Shown piece after piece: positions 43,980-54,043 of a stretch of 64,000 nt of DNA (position 1 is its first letter; the number at the start of each line of letters is the position of its first letter). Location: assembly GCA_002496565.1 (NCBI GenBank), contig DAKJ01000017.1, forward strand, positions 194,210 to 258,209, in the 5' to 3' direction. Source of the DNA: Methanosarcina sp. UBA289 (GTDB lineage: Archaea; Halobacteriota; Methanosarcinia; Methanosarcinales; Methanosarcinaceae). The notes beneath the pieces are model-generated. The model was not told the DNA's origin. It was given only the letters and a program-made list of their open reading frames with translations, and made no database searches. The translations under genes and the position numbers were made by a program.

Positions 43980-44924
43980 CTATTTCCTGACCCTAAATTG
44001 AGAAAATGCTGGAGAATTGTTTTCAATAGCTGTTAAGAACATTGTACTAAGTAATAATTTTTTGTAGGCTAATTTGATGTCACTTCTCGTTAGAAGACCT
44101 AAAGCCAGATTTTTATCACCAGCCTCCACATTGTGTTTTGCTGTGCACATCTCAACGAATTTCATATATTCCTCTAAATCTTTTATAATCTCAGGTGGTA
44201 CCCTACCAAGATTTAGAGCCTCTTTTCCCGTTTCCAAAAGAGGATGACCTTTTACAGGTTTTCTTCTGTATGCAGCACTATTGACAACATTTTGATAATA
44301 TATAGCACATGCCTGGCTACTGTATGCAAACGGATATTTTAGGGCAATTCTACCCCACATATCAATATCTTCTCCCCACCAAAAACCGGTCTGAAAACCT
44401 CCAATTTCTGAGAATATTTTTTTAGGAACTGTTACTGAAGACGTATAAAATATATCTTTATGTGATACATCTTTCAGGTTTACTAAAATAATTTAATATT
44501 AATCCTTCATCTGGAATAAGCTTCCTTAACTCTTTATCTTTATCCATTTATACATTATCAATAAATTCAGTTTTCAGTGAGGTTGCATATAGACCTGCAT
44601 CTGGATATTTTTCCCGGAGCCTCAGGATTGTCTCAAGATAATTTGGCATCCATTCGTCATCGGCATCTAAAAAAGCTATAAGTTCGGCTTTAGCTTCATT
44701 AATACCTCTATTACGAGCTACTGAGACACCTGCATTTTTTGATTGATCAATCGAATTCTATTATCACTGAAATTCTTCACTATATCTGCACTTTTATCTG
44801 TTGATCCGTCATTTACCACCACTATCTCAAAATCCTGAACTTTTTGGCTTATGACAGAATCCAATGCTCTCTTAACATGTGGCTCTTTATTGTAAAGAGG
44901 AATAACAACTGAAAATTTAACCAG
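43980..44924 (-). pseudogene. Broken family 2 glycosyltransferase
   Basis: Reading the minus strand: FSVVIPLYNKEPHVKRALDS at the N terminus, then IVVVNDGSTDKSADIV. One base is missing in an A-run near 44740 before NAGVSVARNRGINEAKAE and AFLDADDEWMPNYL. A stop follows IDNV near 44550, and a second shift near 44480 leads into KDIFYTSSVTVPKKIF and WWGEDIDMWGRIALKYP. The last 126 residues form one open frame. This is a GT2 enzyme that would have added sugars to surface glycans; two frameshifts and a stop inactivate it. Confidence 0.85.
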
Positions 44925-45086
44925 AATACCGTCTCCCTATAATATTCAGTTTTCCTTATAATATTAAGTTATACGAACCTCTGAAGAAAGGAAAAGGTAA
45001 TTCACTATTACAATTTAGAAAGCCTGCAGTAGCCATATTTTCTAAAAACTACTACTTGTAATTCCCCCGTTTCTAAGAAGAATTTC

Positions 45087-45385
45087 TTAGTAAAGGCATA
45101 TATTATTTACATATGAGAAAATACTCATACTGTATCTGGTACGATACCTTTTATCTAGATATTTTAGACATTTGCAAGGAAAATGCTCGCATTCAAAACA
45201 AAATATGAATTCATTTTTTGTTAAAGTTTCGCGTATTTTTATTTTGCATATGACTCGAGTAACAAGTTTGTTAACCCTAATTCTACAGCCGGGACATTTA
45301 TTCTTCTTACTTAAGTAAGCCATGCAAATGCAACAATTCATTCCGCAGGGGCAATGAGTAGAGTTTCATTCAATAATAGCATACT
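45087..45385 (-). pseudogene. Truncated, frameshifted DUF3795 protein
   Basis: An 84-residue open frame (45087-45341) keeps NCCICMAYLSKKNKCPGC and FECEHFPCKCLKYLDKRY, typical of DUF3795 Cys-rich proteins. Upstream, NETLLIAPCG would join it if one base were added near 45345. Downstream the frame ends early, before the second half of the family. So both ends are damaged. Confidence 0.7.
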
Positions 45386-45867
45386 CCTTATATGCTGCAT
45401 GTCTGTCCAACAGTAATGTCCATAAAGTTTACATATACACTGACCTTAACATAAGTCCCGTTTCCGCTGTCAAGTCATCTTTTCTATATGTAGTCGGAGA
45501 ATTGATAAAAAGGCTTAACTTTCACAATTATCTCTTCAGCTTTAGAGTTAAGAGATATTAAACTCTTTGAAATCTTTTTAGGAATTTTACATTTTTTAAA
45601 CTACTGATTCTACAGTTATCCAAACATAATCACTTCTTATCTTATGAGAATACATAACTTATAATCAATTTACATCTCTCTTAACATCTTTACTCAGAGA
45701 AGGCTTGTAGTCCTTTCTTTAATGCCGCAATTTACAGTTATCGCCACTAAAAATACAGCTAAAAAACAGTACTTTTGAACAGAACTCCTCGTATATCTTT
45801 GCAAATTCTCCATAGGTTATGCTTTTTTCGCCAATTGATACTGGTTAGTAATGCATAAAGCTGGATG
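45386..45867. other. Intergenic, no gene seen
   Basis: About 480 AT-rich bases between the DUF3795 remnant and the NnrU-like gene. Nothing is recognised. Confidence 0.45.
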
Positions 45868-46494
45868 TTAATCAAACTCTTTACCGGTTTCCTTTAACCT
45901 GGGAATTATCCTGTGAACCCTCTTTTGGTACTCTCTGTATTCGTCGCCAAACTGTGCCACCAGCCTTGTTTCCCAGTGTAGAGACCCAATAAACAGATAT
46001 ACGGTAGTCAAAAGGTATATGACAAGCAGATTGACGGTCATAATGGGAGTAAGCCAGATCATTACCAGGCCTGAGAGCAGGAAGGGGTCCCTTATCCATC
46101 GGTAAATTCCCTTAATGTTCAGGGAACCTGCTTCAGGAGTCTGTGGGGCAGAGAGCTGCGAGCGTATTTTGAATCTGTGCGGAGCATCCCGAAAAGCTTT
46201 GGGAGCAATAAGCGCAGCAATTAACTGTCCGCCGACCATCAGCCAGCGCCAGGGAGAAGGTATTCTGTAAAGAGTCCGTCCCGGATTTTTGTAGAGCAGA
46301 TAAGCGAGAGGTGATATCGTCAGAACTGCAACGAGGCTGTATGCTGGCATATATAACCTATCTGCCCTGGAACCCAAGCCCCTCACGAGGAGGCGTTTGA
46401 ATGGAAGGCTTGCAGTAAGGCTGTGAATAACTGCAAACGCTGTAAGAGAAAAAACAGGGATAATTTTAGACGAAACCAATTTCAATAGCCCCAT
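45868..46494 (-). CDS. NnrU / isoprenylcysteine methyltransferase-like membrane protein
   Basis: 208 residues with about five membrane helices. The motifs FAVIHSLTASLPFKRLL at the start, GIYRWIRDPFLLSGLVMIW in the middle and GDEYREYQKRVHRIIPRL at the end match the NnrU/ICMT-like family (the RxxRHPxYxG-type helix is RWIRDPFLLSG here). These are small-molecule or protein methyltransferase-like membrane enzymes; the actual substrate is unknown. It stands alone. Confidence 0.8.
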   Translation of the reverse strand: MGLLKLVSSKIIPVFSLTAFAVIHSLTASLPFKRLLVRGLGSRADRLYMPAYSLVAVLTISPLAYLLYKNPGRTLYRIPSPWRWLMVGGQLIAALIAPKAFRDAPHRFKIRSQLSAPQTPEAGSLNIKGIYRWIRDPFLLSGLVMIWLTPIMTVNLLVIYLLTTVYLFIGSLHWETRLVAQFGDEYREYQKRVHRIIPRLKETGKEFD

Positions 46495-47100
46495 AATTTA
46501 TTCAAATAGCTTATATTTCCACACCAGTATGAAAGGTTTACTTGTAGTACCTGATAAACATTGGAAGTTCAAGCATATAGAGCACATGGCACAGAAGACA
46601 AGCTTCAATCACACTTAATGGATAATGCTGAATTTGGCTGTCAAGTCAAGTTTAAGGAAATAAAATTACAAGCAACCAAGCTAGCTCTAAATTATAAAAG
46701 CAAACCTGAAAGTCCACATGTTTAAAAAATGCTTTGAGGAGTATTGTTCTAATTGCTAATTTTTATTTAATACACAATAAAAACAATTTTTAGATTCCAT
46801 AAACCTTTAAAAAACAATGATGTTAATATTCAATAACTGTGCATGAAAATTTGACTTACCTATATTCCCATAATTTGATACTAGAGAAGCCTCCTAAATT
46901 TTCGACCTCCCCAACTCAAAAAACACTTCCCCTCAACAATATTTATATCTGTGAAGGATTACAGTACATCTGATTTTTCCGAACGTTTTATATTACTCAT
47001 AGGATTATTTAATATATCATGACATGTAGAGACATGGCATTCATGCGTTAAACATTATAACCTGAGAACGGTTTCACAAATAAAAAAGAAGGTTCTGTTA
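46495..47100. other. Upstream region of the CoA ligase gene
   Basis: About 600 AT-rich bases. A likely TATA (TTTTATATTA near 46987) and a purine-rich stretch AAAAAGAAGG just before the start serve paaK. No gene is seen. Confidence 0.45.
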
Positions 47101-48402
47101 ATGAAATACTGGCAGCCGAAATACGAAACAATGAATCCCGAAGAAATGAAGAAATTACAGCTAAAACGCCTTCAACACAGCGTAAAGCTGGTCTATGACA
47201 ATGTTCCTTTTTACAGGCAGAATTTCAAAGCCGCCGGAGTTACTCCCGAGGACATCAAAACCCTCGAAGATGTCCGTAAATTGCCTTTTACGCGGAAAAC
47301 CGACCTTCGGGACAACTATCCTTTCGGGCTTTTTGCTGCCAAAAAAGAAGACATAGTACGTATCCATGCCTCCTCAGGCACCAGTGGGAAGCCTACAGTC
47401 GTCGGGTACACGGCAAAAGACATTGAGACCTGGTCGGATATGACCGCCAGGAACCTCACAATGATAGGGCTTACCCCAAGCGACACGATCCAGAACTCCA
47501 TGAATTACGGGCTCTTTACAGGCGGCCTGGGCTTCCACTACGGAGTAGAAAGAATGGGCGCAATGGTCGTGCCGGCCGCAACCGGAAATACCGCCCGACA
47601 GCTCGAGATGATGATCGACTTCGGCGTAACTGCAGTCCACTGTACCCCCTCTTATGCTTTTTACCTTGCCGAGACGGCTGAAGAACTCGATCTTATAGAC
47701 AAGCTCTCTTTAAAAGCCGCAATCTTCGGCGGAGAACCCTGGTCGGAAAACACGCGGAAACAGCTTGAAAAGCGGCTCAACCTCAAGGCCTACGACTGCT
47801 ACGGTCTTTCCGAAATGTTCGGGCCAGGAATCGGTTTCGAGTGCCAGGAGCAGGATGGCCTGCACATCTGGAGCGACAATTTCCTTGTCGAGGTCCTTGA
47901 CGAAAACGGAGAACAGATCTCTGAAGGTGAAAAAGGCGAACTCGTACTTACTTCCATCAACAAGGAAGGCTTCTGCAACATCCGATACCGCACAGGCGAC
48001 ATGACAAAGCTTCTTGAATCCGAATGCGAGTGCGGCAGAACAACAACAAGAATTTCCCGCCTAATGGGCCGGGCCGACGATATGCTGATCGTTAGAGGCA
48101 TCAATGTTTTCCCTTCCCAGATCCAGGACGTCATCTCCCGTATTCCACAAGTGGGCGATTACTTCCAGCTCATCCTTGACCGCAACAAACACATGCTCGA
48201 CGAACTCACAATTGAGGTCGAACTCCAGGATAACGCCTTTACCGGCGACCTGAAAGACCTTAAAGCCCTTCAGGAACACGTCCAGCATGAACTAAAAGCC
48301 GTCCTGAATATCCGCACAAATGTCGAGCTCCTTGAAAAAGGCAGCATCGAGAGGACCGGAGGAAAGGCAAAGAGAATAATCGACAGGCGTGCGCAGCTCT
48401 GA
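47101..48402 (+). CDS. paaK: Phenylacetate-CoA ligase
   Basis: 433 residues, the usual length. The AMP-binding motif HASSGTSGKPTVVGYT lies near residue 91, and YGLSEMFGPGIGFECQ near 242 supports aryl-acid CoA ligase assignment. RTGDMTKLLE and RISRLMGRADDMLIVRGINVFPSQ complete the family pattern. The enzyme activates phenylacetate or related aryl acids with ATP and CoA; in methanogens it is often linked to indolepyruvate ferredoxin oxidoreductase and to aromatic amino acid uptake. G+C-rich codon use indicates a native, well-expressed gene. Confidence 0.93.
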   Translation: MKYWQPKYETMNPEEMKKLQLKRLQHSVKLVYDNVPFYRQNFKAAGVTPEDIKTLEDVRKLPFTRKTDLRDNYPFGLFAAKKEDIVRIHASSGTSGKPTVVGYTAKDIETWSDMTARNLTMIGLTPSDTIQNSMNYGLFTGGLGFHYGVERMGAMVVPAATGNTARQLEMMIDFGVTAVHCTPSYAFYLAETAEELDLIDKLSLKAAIFGGEPWSENTRKQLEKRLNLKAYDCYGLSEMFGPGIGFECQEQDGLHIWSDNFLVEVLDENGEQISEGEKGELVLTSINKEGFCNIRYRTGDMTKLLESECECGRTTTRISRLMGRADDMLIVRGINVFPSQIQDVISRIPQVGDYFQLILDRNKHMLDELTIEVELQDNAFTGDLKDLKALQEHVQHELKAVLNIRTNVELLEKGSIERTGGKAKRIIDRRAQL

Positions 48403-48554
48403 GCCCTGTACAGCCTTTTAGTAGAATTACTGTTTAGTAACTTAAATGATCAGGGAATTTTTTATTCTCTGATTCTCTTTAACTCTTTTTTACGCCCGCT
48501 AAAATGAATTTCAATTTTTTCAACAGCAGTTACGTTGAAGATATTGTTTATTAG

Positions 48555-48630
48555 AACCCCGGATAGCTCCACACTCGACGAAGGAGAGCAGCCTTCTAAA
48601 AAAGAAACAATAAAGCTAAAATTAAAAATT
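48555..48630. repeat. Dispersed repeat, copy 1 (see 50635)
   Basis: AGAACCCCGG, then CACTCGACGAAGGAGAGC, then GCCTT and AAAGCTAAAATT. It matches 50635-50715 over about 60 bp. It lies in a 500-bp gap where the only open frame (48462-48857 minus) is not convincing. Confidence 0.65.
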
Positions 48631-48905
48631 AGGTGGTGCATTAGTATCTGGTTGATATTTTGTCTTTGAGTGTTTTTGCTTAGTTTCATCTGTTTTCTAA
48701 GCTTACCTGTGTACAGGAAATTGAGTGCATATAAAGCAAAAAATGAGAGCGGAATGTTAATGTGTGAATACTCTGGAAAATACCAACTGATTGTTGGTGG
48801 ACCACCAAAAATAGCTAAAACCTGAAAAAAATGAAGGAATGTGTTTGTAGGTAACACATTCAGCCAGAGCTTGAATTTGCCTTAATATCCCGTTACTTTT
48901 TTACC

Positions 48906-50402
48906 TTAACTCTTTGGATCGAACTTTATAGCCCTATCGTATACGATCTCTGAGTAGGATGGCCCGGTTTTTGTAGAGTTTTCCATGTAGGCCCTCCAGC
49001 CAATGAAAAGCGGTTGATCCAACTCTATACCATGAGGTCCCATACCATAAGGAACCTCATAGCAGTATGGTTCACCTTCGCTGCAATTCCTGGCAAGCTT
49101 GTAGACATAAAGGTATTTCGCATTAGGATTGTCAGGGAGGTATTCCTCAGCAGATCCATTGAAATCTGCATCTGTGATAGCTCTAACACCGTTCCACACA
49201 TCTGCTCCGTATATTGCGAAGTTCGAGTACGTCGCTTTTCCTGTGGCTACATGGTTGACACCATAGACAATTATGAATTCATTTGTATTGTTGCCCAGAG
49301 TAATTGCCGGGTCTCGCAAGAAAGGATAGTACTGCGAGGTGTTAAAGAACGGAGGTGTCGGCGAAGAGGCAGTCTGGTTTGCTGTCCATAGATAGCATGC
49401 ATCGTTGTTGGGACCTACGCCATTGATTCCTCTCTGAATAGCATCACTCCCTATCGGGACACTTTGACTGGTCGGGAGCTCTGTGGCATTCGATTCATTA
49501 TACTTATTGAGAATTGCAGTCCTTAGCTCTTCGAGATCATCCGTAAGCTCGAACTCTGTTTTTCCAGTTCCGCGAACTCTTAGATCCGGATAATCATAAG
49601 GATCCAGCTCCGTTGTGTTGTTGGGAGTAATCCGGAAAACAGTTGCAGGTGTATTGTTGATGTAATCTTCACCAGCCTGCGTGTCATTGAATAAGGCTGG
49701 GCGGATAAATGCGGCAAACGTGTCGGAGTTATTCTCCAGGCCCATGTTTAGTATGGTTGAGGGAAGCACCTGGGTGTTAATTATATTTTCCGAATATCCC
49801 GCTGATTGGGCAGCATCCCGGATGCGTTGATCAATGCCTTTGTCGGCCGTAATGATTATTACCGTGGTTTGATTGAAAGGACTTCCAGACGAACCATTTT
49901 GAGTCCCTTCGGTTTTGATAACCAAGTTGTTCACTGTATCTGCTATGTTGGAAAAGAGCCATCTCCACTCGTTCCCATATGTCCTGTGCATTATGTAATG
50001 ATCATAGCTGAAGTACCTGCATTCCGGCGGTGTTCTTCCTACAAAAACAACGGCTTCATCAGGACGAAGGTTCCAGAATGGAGTTGTATTCCCGCTCATG
50101 CCGAGCGTACTTGTTAATTTAGAAATCCGTTCATCTATCTCATGACCAGTTGCCGCTGGAACAAAATATGCTATATATTTTGTGGTGGGATTGTTTCCAT
50201 ATGCAGAAGGCAATACTCCTTTCTCTAACAGCCCGATTAAATCAAAGTAACCCAGCTCACCTTCCTTTACGGTGAATCCATCCTGCTCTAAAGCCTGTCG
50301 AAAAGCCTCCGCATCGTATGTTTTCACATTTTCTGCGAGGGCAGTTCCTGTTAACGATATGAATAAAACACCAAATATTATAACTAGTATATAATTTTTC
50401 AT
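48906..50402 (-). CDS. Large secreted protein, unknown function
   Basis: 498 residues with a clear signal peptide (about 1-23, ending ALA). The mature protein has several Cys and many Asn-x-Ser/Thr sites. Motif-like stretches are RYFSYDHYIMHRTYGNEWRW and RAITDADFNGSAEEYLPDNPNAK, with a conserved-looking YGVNHVATGKATYSNF. No family is recognised. It seems to be an exported enzyme or surface protein; the polar acidic regions fit a folded exoprotein. Confidence 0.7.
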   Translation of the reverse strand: MKNYILVIIFGVLFISLTGTALAENVKTYDAEAFRQALEQDGFTVKEGELGYFDLIGLLEKGVLPSAYGNNPTTKYIAYFVPAATGHEIDERISKLTSTLGMSGNTTPFWNLRPDEAVVFVGRTPPECRYFSYDHYIMHRTYGNEWRWLFSNIADTVNNLVIKTEGTQNGSSGSPFNQTTVIIITADKGIDQRIRDAAQSAGYSENIINTQVLPSTILNMGLENNSDTFAAFIRPALFNDTQAGEDYINNTPATVFRITPNNTTELDPYDYPDLRVRGTGKTEFELTDDLEELRTAILNKYNESNATELPTSQSVPIGSDAIQRGINGVGPNNDACYLWTANQTASSPTPPFFNTSQYYPFLRDPAITLGNNTNEFIIVYGVNHVATGKATYSNFAIYGADVWNGVRAITDADFNGSAEEYLPDNPNAKYLYVYKLARNCSEGEPYCYEVPYGMGPHGIELDQPLFIGWRAYMENSTKTGPSYSEIVYDRAIKFDPKS

Positions 50403-50634
50403 ATATAACCCCCAAGTTAATTTATTATTTAATATATTAGAAACCTCGTTAGGACATTAACTAAATTTGGACAGTCGATCAGCTAACAGTTCGTATCATT
50501 CCTTACTCTCACCATGTTTTGACTTATCTCTATTTAGTGAAAATAATGCCGCAGAAACACTTAAAAAATATAGCAAATTTGTAAAGTTTATTTTTCATGT
50601 TATACTTTAATAACCGGTTGTGAGTACTGCTTTT
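50403..50634. other. Promoter region between divergent genes
   Basis: AT-rich sequence upstream of both the secreted protein and the STAND gene. TATA-like stretches lie near 50430 (minus) and 50600 (plus). Confidence 0.4.
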
Positions 50635-50715
50635 CAGAACCCTGGCAACTTCACGCTCGACGCAGGAGAGCGACCTTTTCCCTGAAGTCTGCAAAAAAGC
50701 TGAAATTTTCGAATA
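50635..50715. repeat. Dispersed repeat, copy 2 (see 48555)
   Basis: AGAACCCTGG, then CACGCTCGACGCAGGAGAGCG, then GACCTT and AAAGCTGAAATT. It can form CGCTC/GAGCG as a short hairpin with a 9-nt loop. It is placed about 115 bp before the STAND gene. Confidence 0.65.
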
Positions 50716-50830
50716 TTATCAAACGAAGCCCTGGAATAAGTTAAAACCTGTGAAATTTTTATTCTAGCCGTTATAAATAACAAAATTTATTTTACCTGCC
50801 TCCAATATCAAAAAGAATTCGGAGGAGCTC

Positions 50831-53824
50831 ATGGATCCAGCCACTCTTGTCCAGCTCGCCCAGCAAACAACAAATATTCTTGTTCCTGCCTTTTCTGCCC
50901 TGTGCATTGCAGGAAAACCTGCAGTTGACAAAGGCAAAGAAGTTCTTGTGGATATGATTTATGAAAAAGCCTTTGAGAAACTCGGTTCTGAAAGTGGGAG
51001 AAGAGCACAAGCTCTGCTGGAGAAAATAAGCCCTAGAATGAGTGAATCCCTTGAAAAAGCACTTACAAAAGTTCTCAGAAACTCCCATGATCCAAAAGCA
51101 AAGGAAGAACTTCAGCAGGAAATATTGAAATTATTGAAAGAAAATCCAGGTTTAGTAAAGGAAATTGAATCTATTGTAATAAATTTCAATGTTGAAAACG
51201 TTGACCAGCTTGCATTAGGAAATTACAATAATTTCTTCAATTTTAAAACGCCTTCTGGAGACGAACTAATCAAAATCATTGAGTATCTGGATAAGAAAAG
51301 GAAAGAAGCCGCAAACCAGGAAATACTGAACCGTTACAACCCTTCAACCCTTCCATATTATCCAGAAAAACTAAAGCTATTCGTTACCGAAAACCGTTCA
51401 GAAGAGTTAAGGAAAGCACTTACATACCTCGAAAATCACCGAATTTTACTTATCAGCGGAGTAGGTGGAGTGGGAAAATCCACTCTTGCTAGGGCTCTTA
51501 TAGACCTTAGACCTGTAAACGTACCTGAACCTTTCTGGTTTGACTTTAATCAAAATCAGAGCTCAAAACTGGGAGATATCCTTGAAAAGCTGGCCTCCTA
51601 TCTGAAAGCACCAGAAATTGCATCTTTTAAAGAAGAAAGGAGAGAGCCTGGAAAACTTGACGTTGATAAACTCACAGGCGAATTTCAAAGAAGAAGCGAA
51701 GTCTGGATTATTTTTGATGACTTGAGTACCATTCTTGAAGATCAACATTTTGCAGACAACGGAATCGAACTTCTCTTTTCTTCCCTGCGACACAACACTC
51801 ATAATGCAAAAGTTATCGTAACAAGCAGAACTCTTCCTATCTTCGAAAATGGGGAAAAACTGATTGATGTAGTAGAAAATGAGGATAAGCAGGATCTCAA
51901 AGGTTTGAAACCCAATTTTGCGGTTAATTATCTTGAAAAAAATGAGCTCGCCAACATTGGGTCTAAGAAGCTGGAAGAACTGGCTACAGGCGTGGATGGT
52001 CACCCTCTCGCCCTGAAGATCCTCGTGGAACTTATAAAAGAATTTGGAGCTTCTGACATTATTGAAGACTTAAGCATTTATCGAAAAGACAAAGAGGATA
52101 CAATAATAAAAGCAAGAAAATTGTTTGATAAACTTGCAGGGAGTGAAAAAGAACTTCTTGAACGTATCTCGGTTTATCGTGAGCCCGTAAGTATCAAAGG
52201 TCTCAATGAGATGTTTACTGGAAATACCCCTGTGGATGCCATAAGGAAGCTTATTGATAAATCCCTTCTGGAAACGGATCACAACGGGATTTATTGGATC
52301 CATCCTCTAGTTCAAGAATTTTCCTATGAAGACCTGAAAAACAAAAAAGAAGCTCATATACGTGCAGTAAGATATTATCTTTATCTCCCACTACCGGAAA
52401 ACCCAACCAAAAAAGAAGACCTTCAGCCAGCAATTGAAGCCCATTATCACGCCTGTGGAGCTGGAGAGTGTGATCTAGCAGCGTCTATAATATGGGAATG
52501 CAATCTTCATAATCTTCTGGATCTCTGGGGGAATTCTAGAACATTAATCGAAATTTATGAAAAATTATTGCCAAAAGTCCGTTTCAAAGATGAAACAATT
52601 CTTAAAGATAAACAGGTTCATGGTACTGTTCTTGGGAATCTGGGGTTAGCATACAGTGATCTGGGTGAGCCCAGAAAAGCGATTGAATATCACGAGAAAG
52701 CACTTAAAATCGCAATAGAGATAAGGGACAGATGTGGAGAAGGAAATAACCTTGGGAATCTGGGGTTAGCATACCGTAATCTGGGCTCACCCAGAAAAGC
52801 GATTAAATTTTATGAACAGGCACTTAAAATCGCAATAGAGATAGGGGACAGACGCGGAGAAGGAAATCGCCTTGGAAATATAGGGTTGGCGTACTATGAT
52901 TTGGGCGAACCCAGAAAAGCGATTAAATTTTATGAACAGGCACTTAAAATCGCAAAAGAAATAGGGGATAGGCGCGGAGAAGGAAATCGCCTTGGAAATC
53001 TGGGGAACGCATACCGTAACCTAGGCGAACCTAAAAAAGCAATTGAATATCACGAGAAGGCACTTGAGATATCTAAAGAGATAGGAGACAGGCGTGGAGA
53101 AAGTGCAGACCTTGGAAATCTGGGGTTAGCATATAGTGATCTGGGAGAAACAAGAAAAGCAATTGAATATCACGAGGAAGCGCTTAAAATCGCAAAAGAA
53201 ATAGGGGACAGACGCGGAGAAGGTGCAGACCTTGGAAATTTGGGGAACATACACTGTAATCTGGGAGAAACAAGAAAAGCAATTGAATATCACGAGAAGG
53301 CACTTGAGATATCTAAAGAGATAGGGGACAGGCGTGGAGAAAGTGAAGACTTTGGAAATCTAGGGTTAGCATACAGTGATCTGGGAGAAACAAGAAAAGC
53401 GATTGAATATCACGAGAAAGCACTTGAAATATCCAAAGAGATAGGGGACAGGCACGGAGAACGAAATCACCTTGGAAATCTGGAGAATGCATACCGTAAC
53501 CTGGGTGAGCCCAGAAAAGCGATTGAATATCATGAGAAAGCACCTAAAATCGCAAAAGAAATAGGGGATAGGCGCGGCGAAGGAAATCACCTTGGAAGTC
53601 GGGGATTAGCATACAGTGATCTAGGAGAAACAAGAAAAGTGATTGAGTTTTTGAAGAAATTCCTAGCTATAGGAGAAACTATTGAAGATCCGAGGACAAT
53701 TAGCTTTTGTGAGAATAAATTGAAGGAACTTGAAGAGTCTGAAGACGATAAAACTTCAAAAAATCCGCCAGTTTCAAGATGTTTCCTTAAGGCTATCGTC
53801 AGCAAGCTGAAATCCAAAAAGTAA
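50831..53824 (+). CDS. STAND NTPase with nine TPR repeats
   Basis: 997 residues. Residues 1-145 are mostly helical and end in NVDQLALGNYNNFFNF, a possible signalling or amyloid-like motif. An NB-ARC/STAND core follows: P-loop GVGGVGKST near 211-219, Walker B WIIFDDLS near 291-298, TSRT near 332, GHPLALKIL near 393 and a winged-helix-like region to about 510. Residues about 599-953 are nine 40-residue TPRs (NLGLAYSDLGEPRKAIEYHEKAL type), near-identical in DNA too. The layout matches STAND antiviral or signalling ATPases that sense a ligand through TPRs and trigger an N-terminal effector. ATG preceded by GGAGGAG. Confidence 0.88.
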   Translation: MDPATLVQLAQQTTNILVPAFSALCIAGKPAVDKGKEVLVDMIYEKAFEKLGSESGRRAQALLEKISPRMSESLEKALTKVLRNSHDPKAKEELQQEILKLLKENPGLVKEIESIVINFNVENVDQLALGNYNNFFNFKTPSGDELIKIIEYLDKKRKEAANQEILNRYNPSTLPYYPEKLKLFVTENRSEELRKALTYLENHRILLISGVGGVGKSTLARALIDLRPVNVPEPFWFDFNQNQSSKLGDILEKLASYLKAPEIASFKEERREPGKLDVDKLTGEFQRRSEVWIIFDDLSTILEDQHFADNGIELLFSSLRHNTHNAKVIVTSRTLPIFENGEKLIDVVENEDKQDLKGLKPNFAVNYLEKNELANIGSKKLEELATGVDGHPLALKILVELIKEFGASDIIEDLSIYRKDKEDTIIKARKLFDKLAGSEKELLERISVYREPVSIKGLNEMFTGNTPVDAIRKLIDKSLLETDHNGIYWIHPLVQEFSYEDLKNKKEAHIRAVRYYLYLPLPENPTKKEDLQPAIEAHYHACGAGECDLAASIIWECNLHNLLDLWGNSRTLIEIYEKLLPKVRFKDETILKDKQVHGTVLGNLGLAYSDLGEPRKAIEYHEKALKIAIEIRDRCGEGNNLGNLGLAYRNLGSPRKAIKFYEQALKIAIEIGDRRGEGNRLGNIGLAYYDLGEPRKAIKFYEQALKIAKEIGDRRGEGNRLGNLGNAYRNLGEPKKAIEYHEKALEISKEIGDRRGESADLGNLGLAYSDLGETRKAIEYHEEALKIAKEIGDRRGEGADLGNLGNIHCNLGETRKAIEYHEKALEISKEIGDRRGESEDFGNLGLAYSDLGETRKAIEYHEKALEISKEIGDRHGERNHLGNLENAYRNLGEPRKAIEYHEKAPKIAKEIGDRRGEGNHLGSRGLAYSDLGETRKVIEFLKKFLAIGETIEDPRTISFCENKLKELEESEDDKTSKNPPVSRCFLKAIVSKLKSKK
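52625..53690 (+). repeat. Nine 120-bp repeats encoding the TPR array
   Basis: Nine units with a 120-bp period, each including AAGCGATTGAATATCACGAG or a near version and GATAGGGGACAGGCG. Sequence identity between units is high, suggesting recent duplication or gene conversion. Confidence 0.85.
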
Positions 53825-54043
53825 TCTTTCAAAACGCAAACTTCACTTTTCTAGCTCAACAAATTAAAAACTTGTAAAATTTTGATTCGAATCAATAAAA
53901 ACATCTATTTCAAGCCATAGCTAGAATCAAAAATCCCTAAACCAAAAGCTATTATATAAATAGCCACAAACTTTACCTTTAATTTTTACATAATTTTAGT
54001 TTCTTAACAATTATATTTTTACTCAACCAGTAAAGGTGAAACT

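Noticed and set aside
48462..48857. 131-residue minus-strand open frame
   Set aside because: It runs across the dispersed repeat, has odd composition and no ribosome site.
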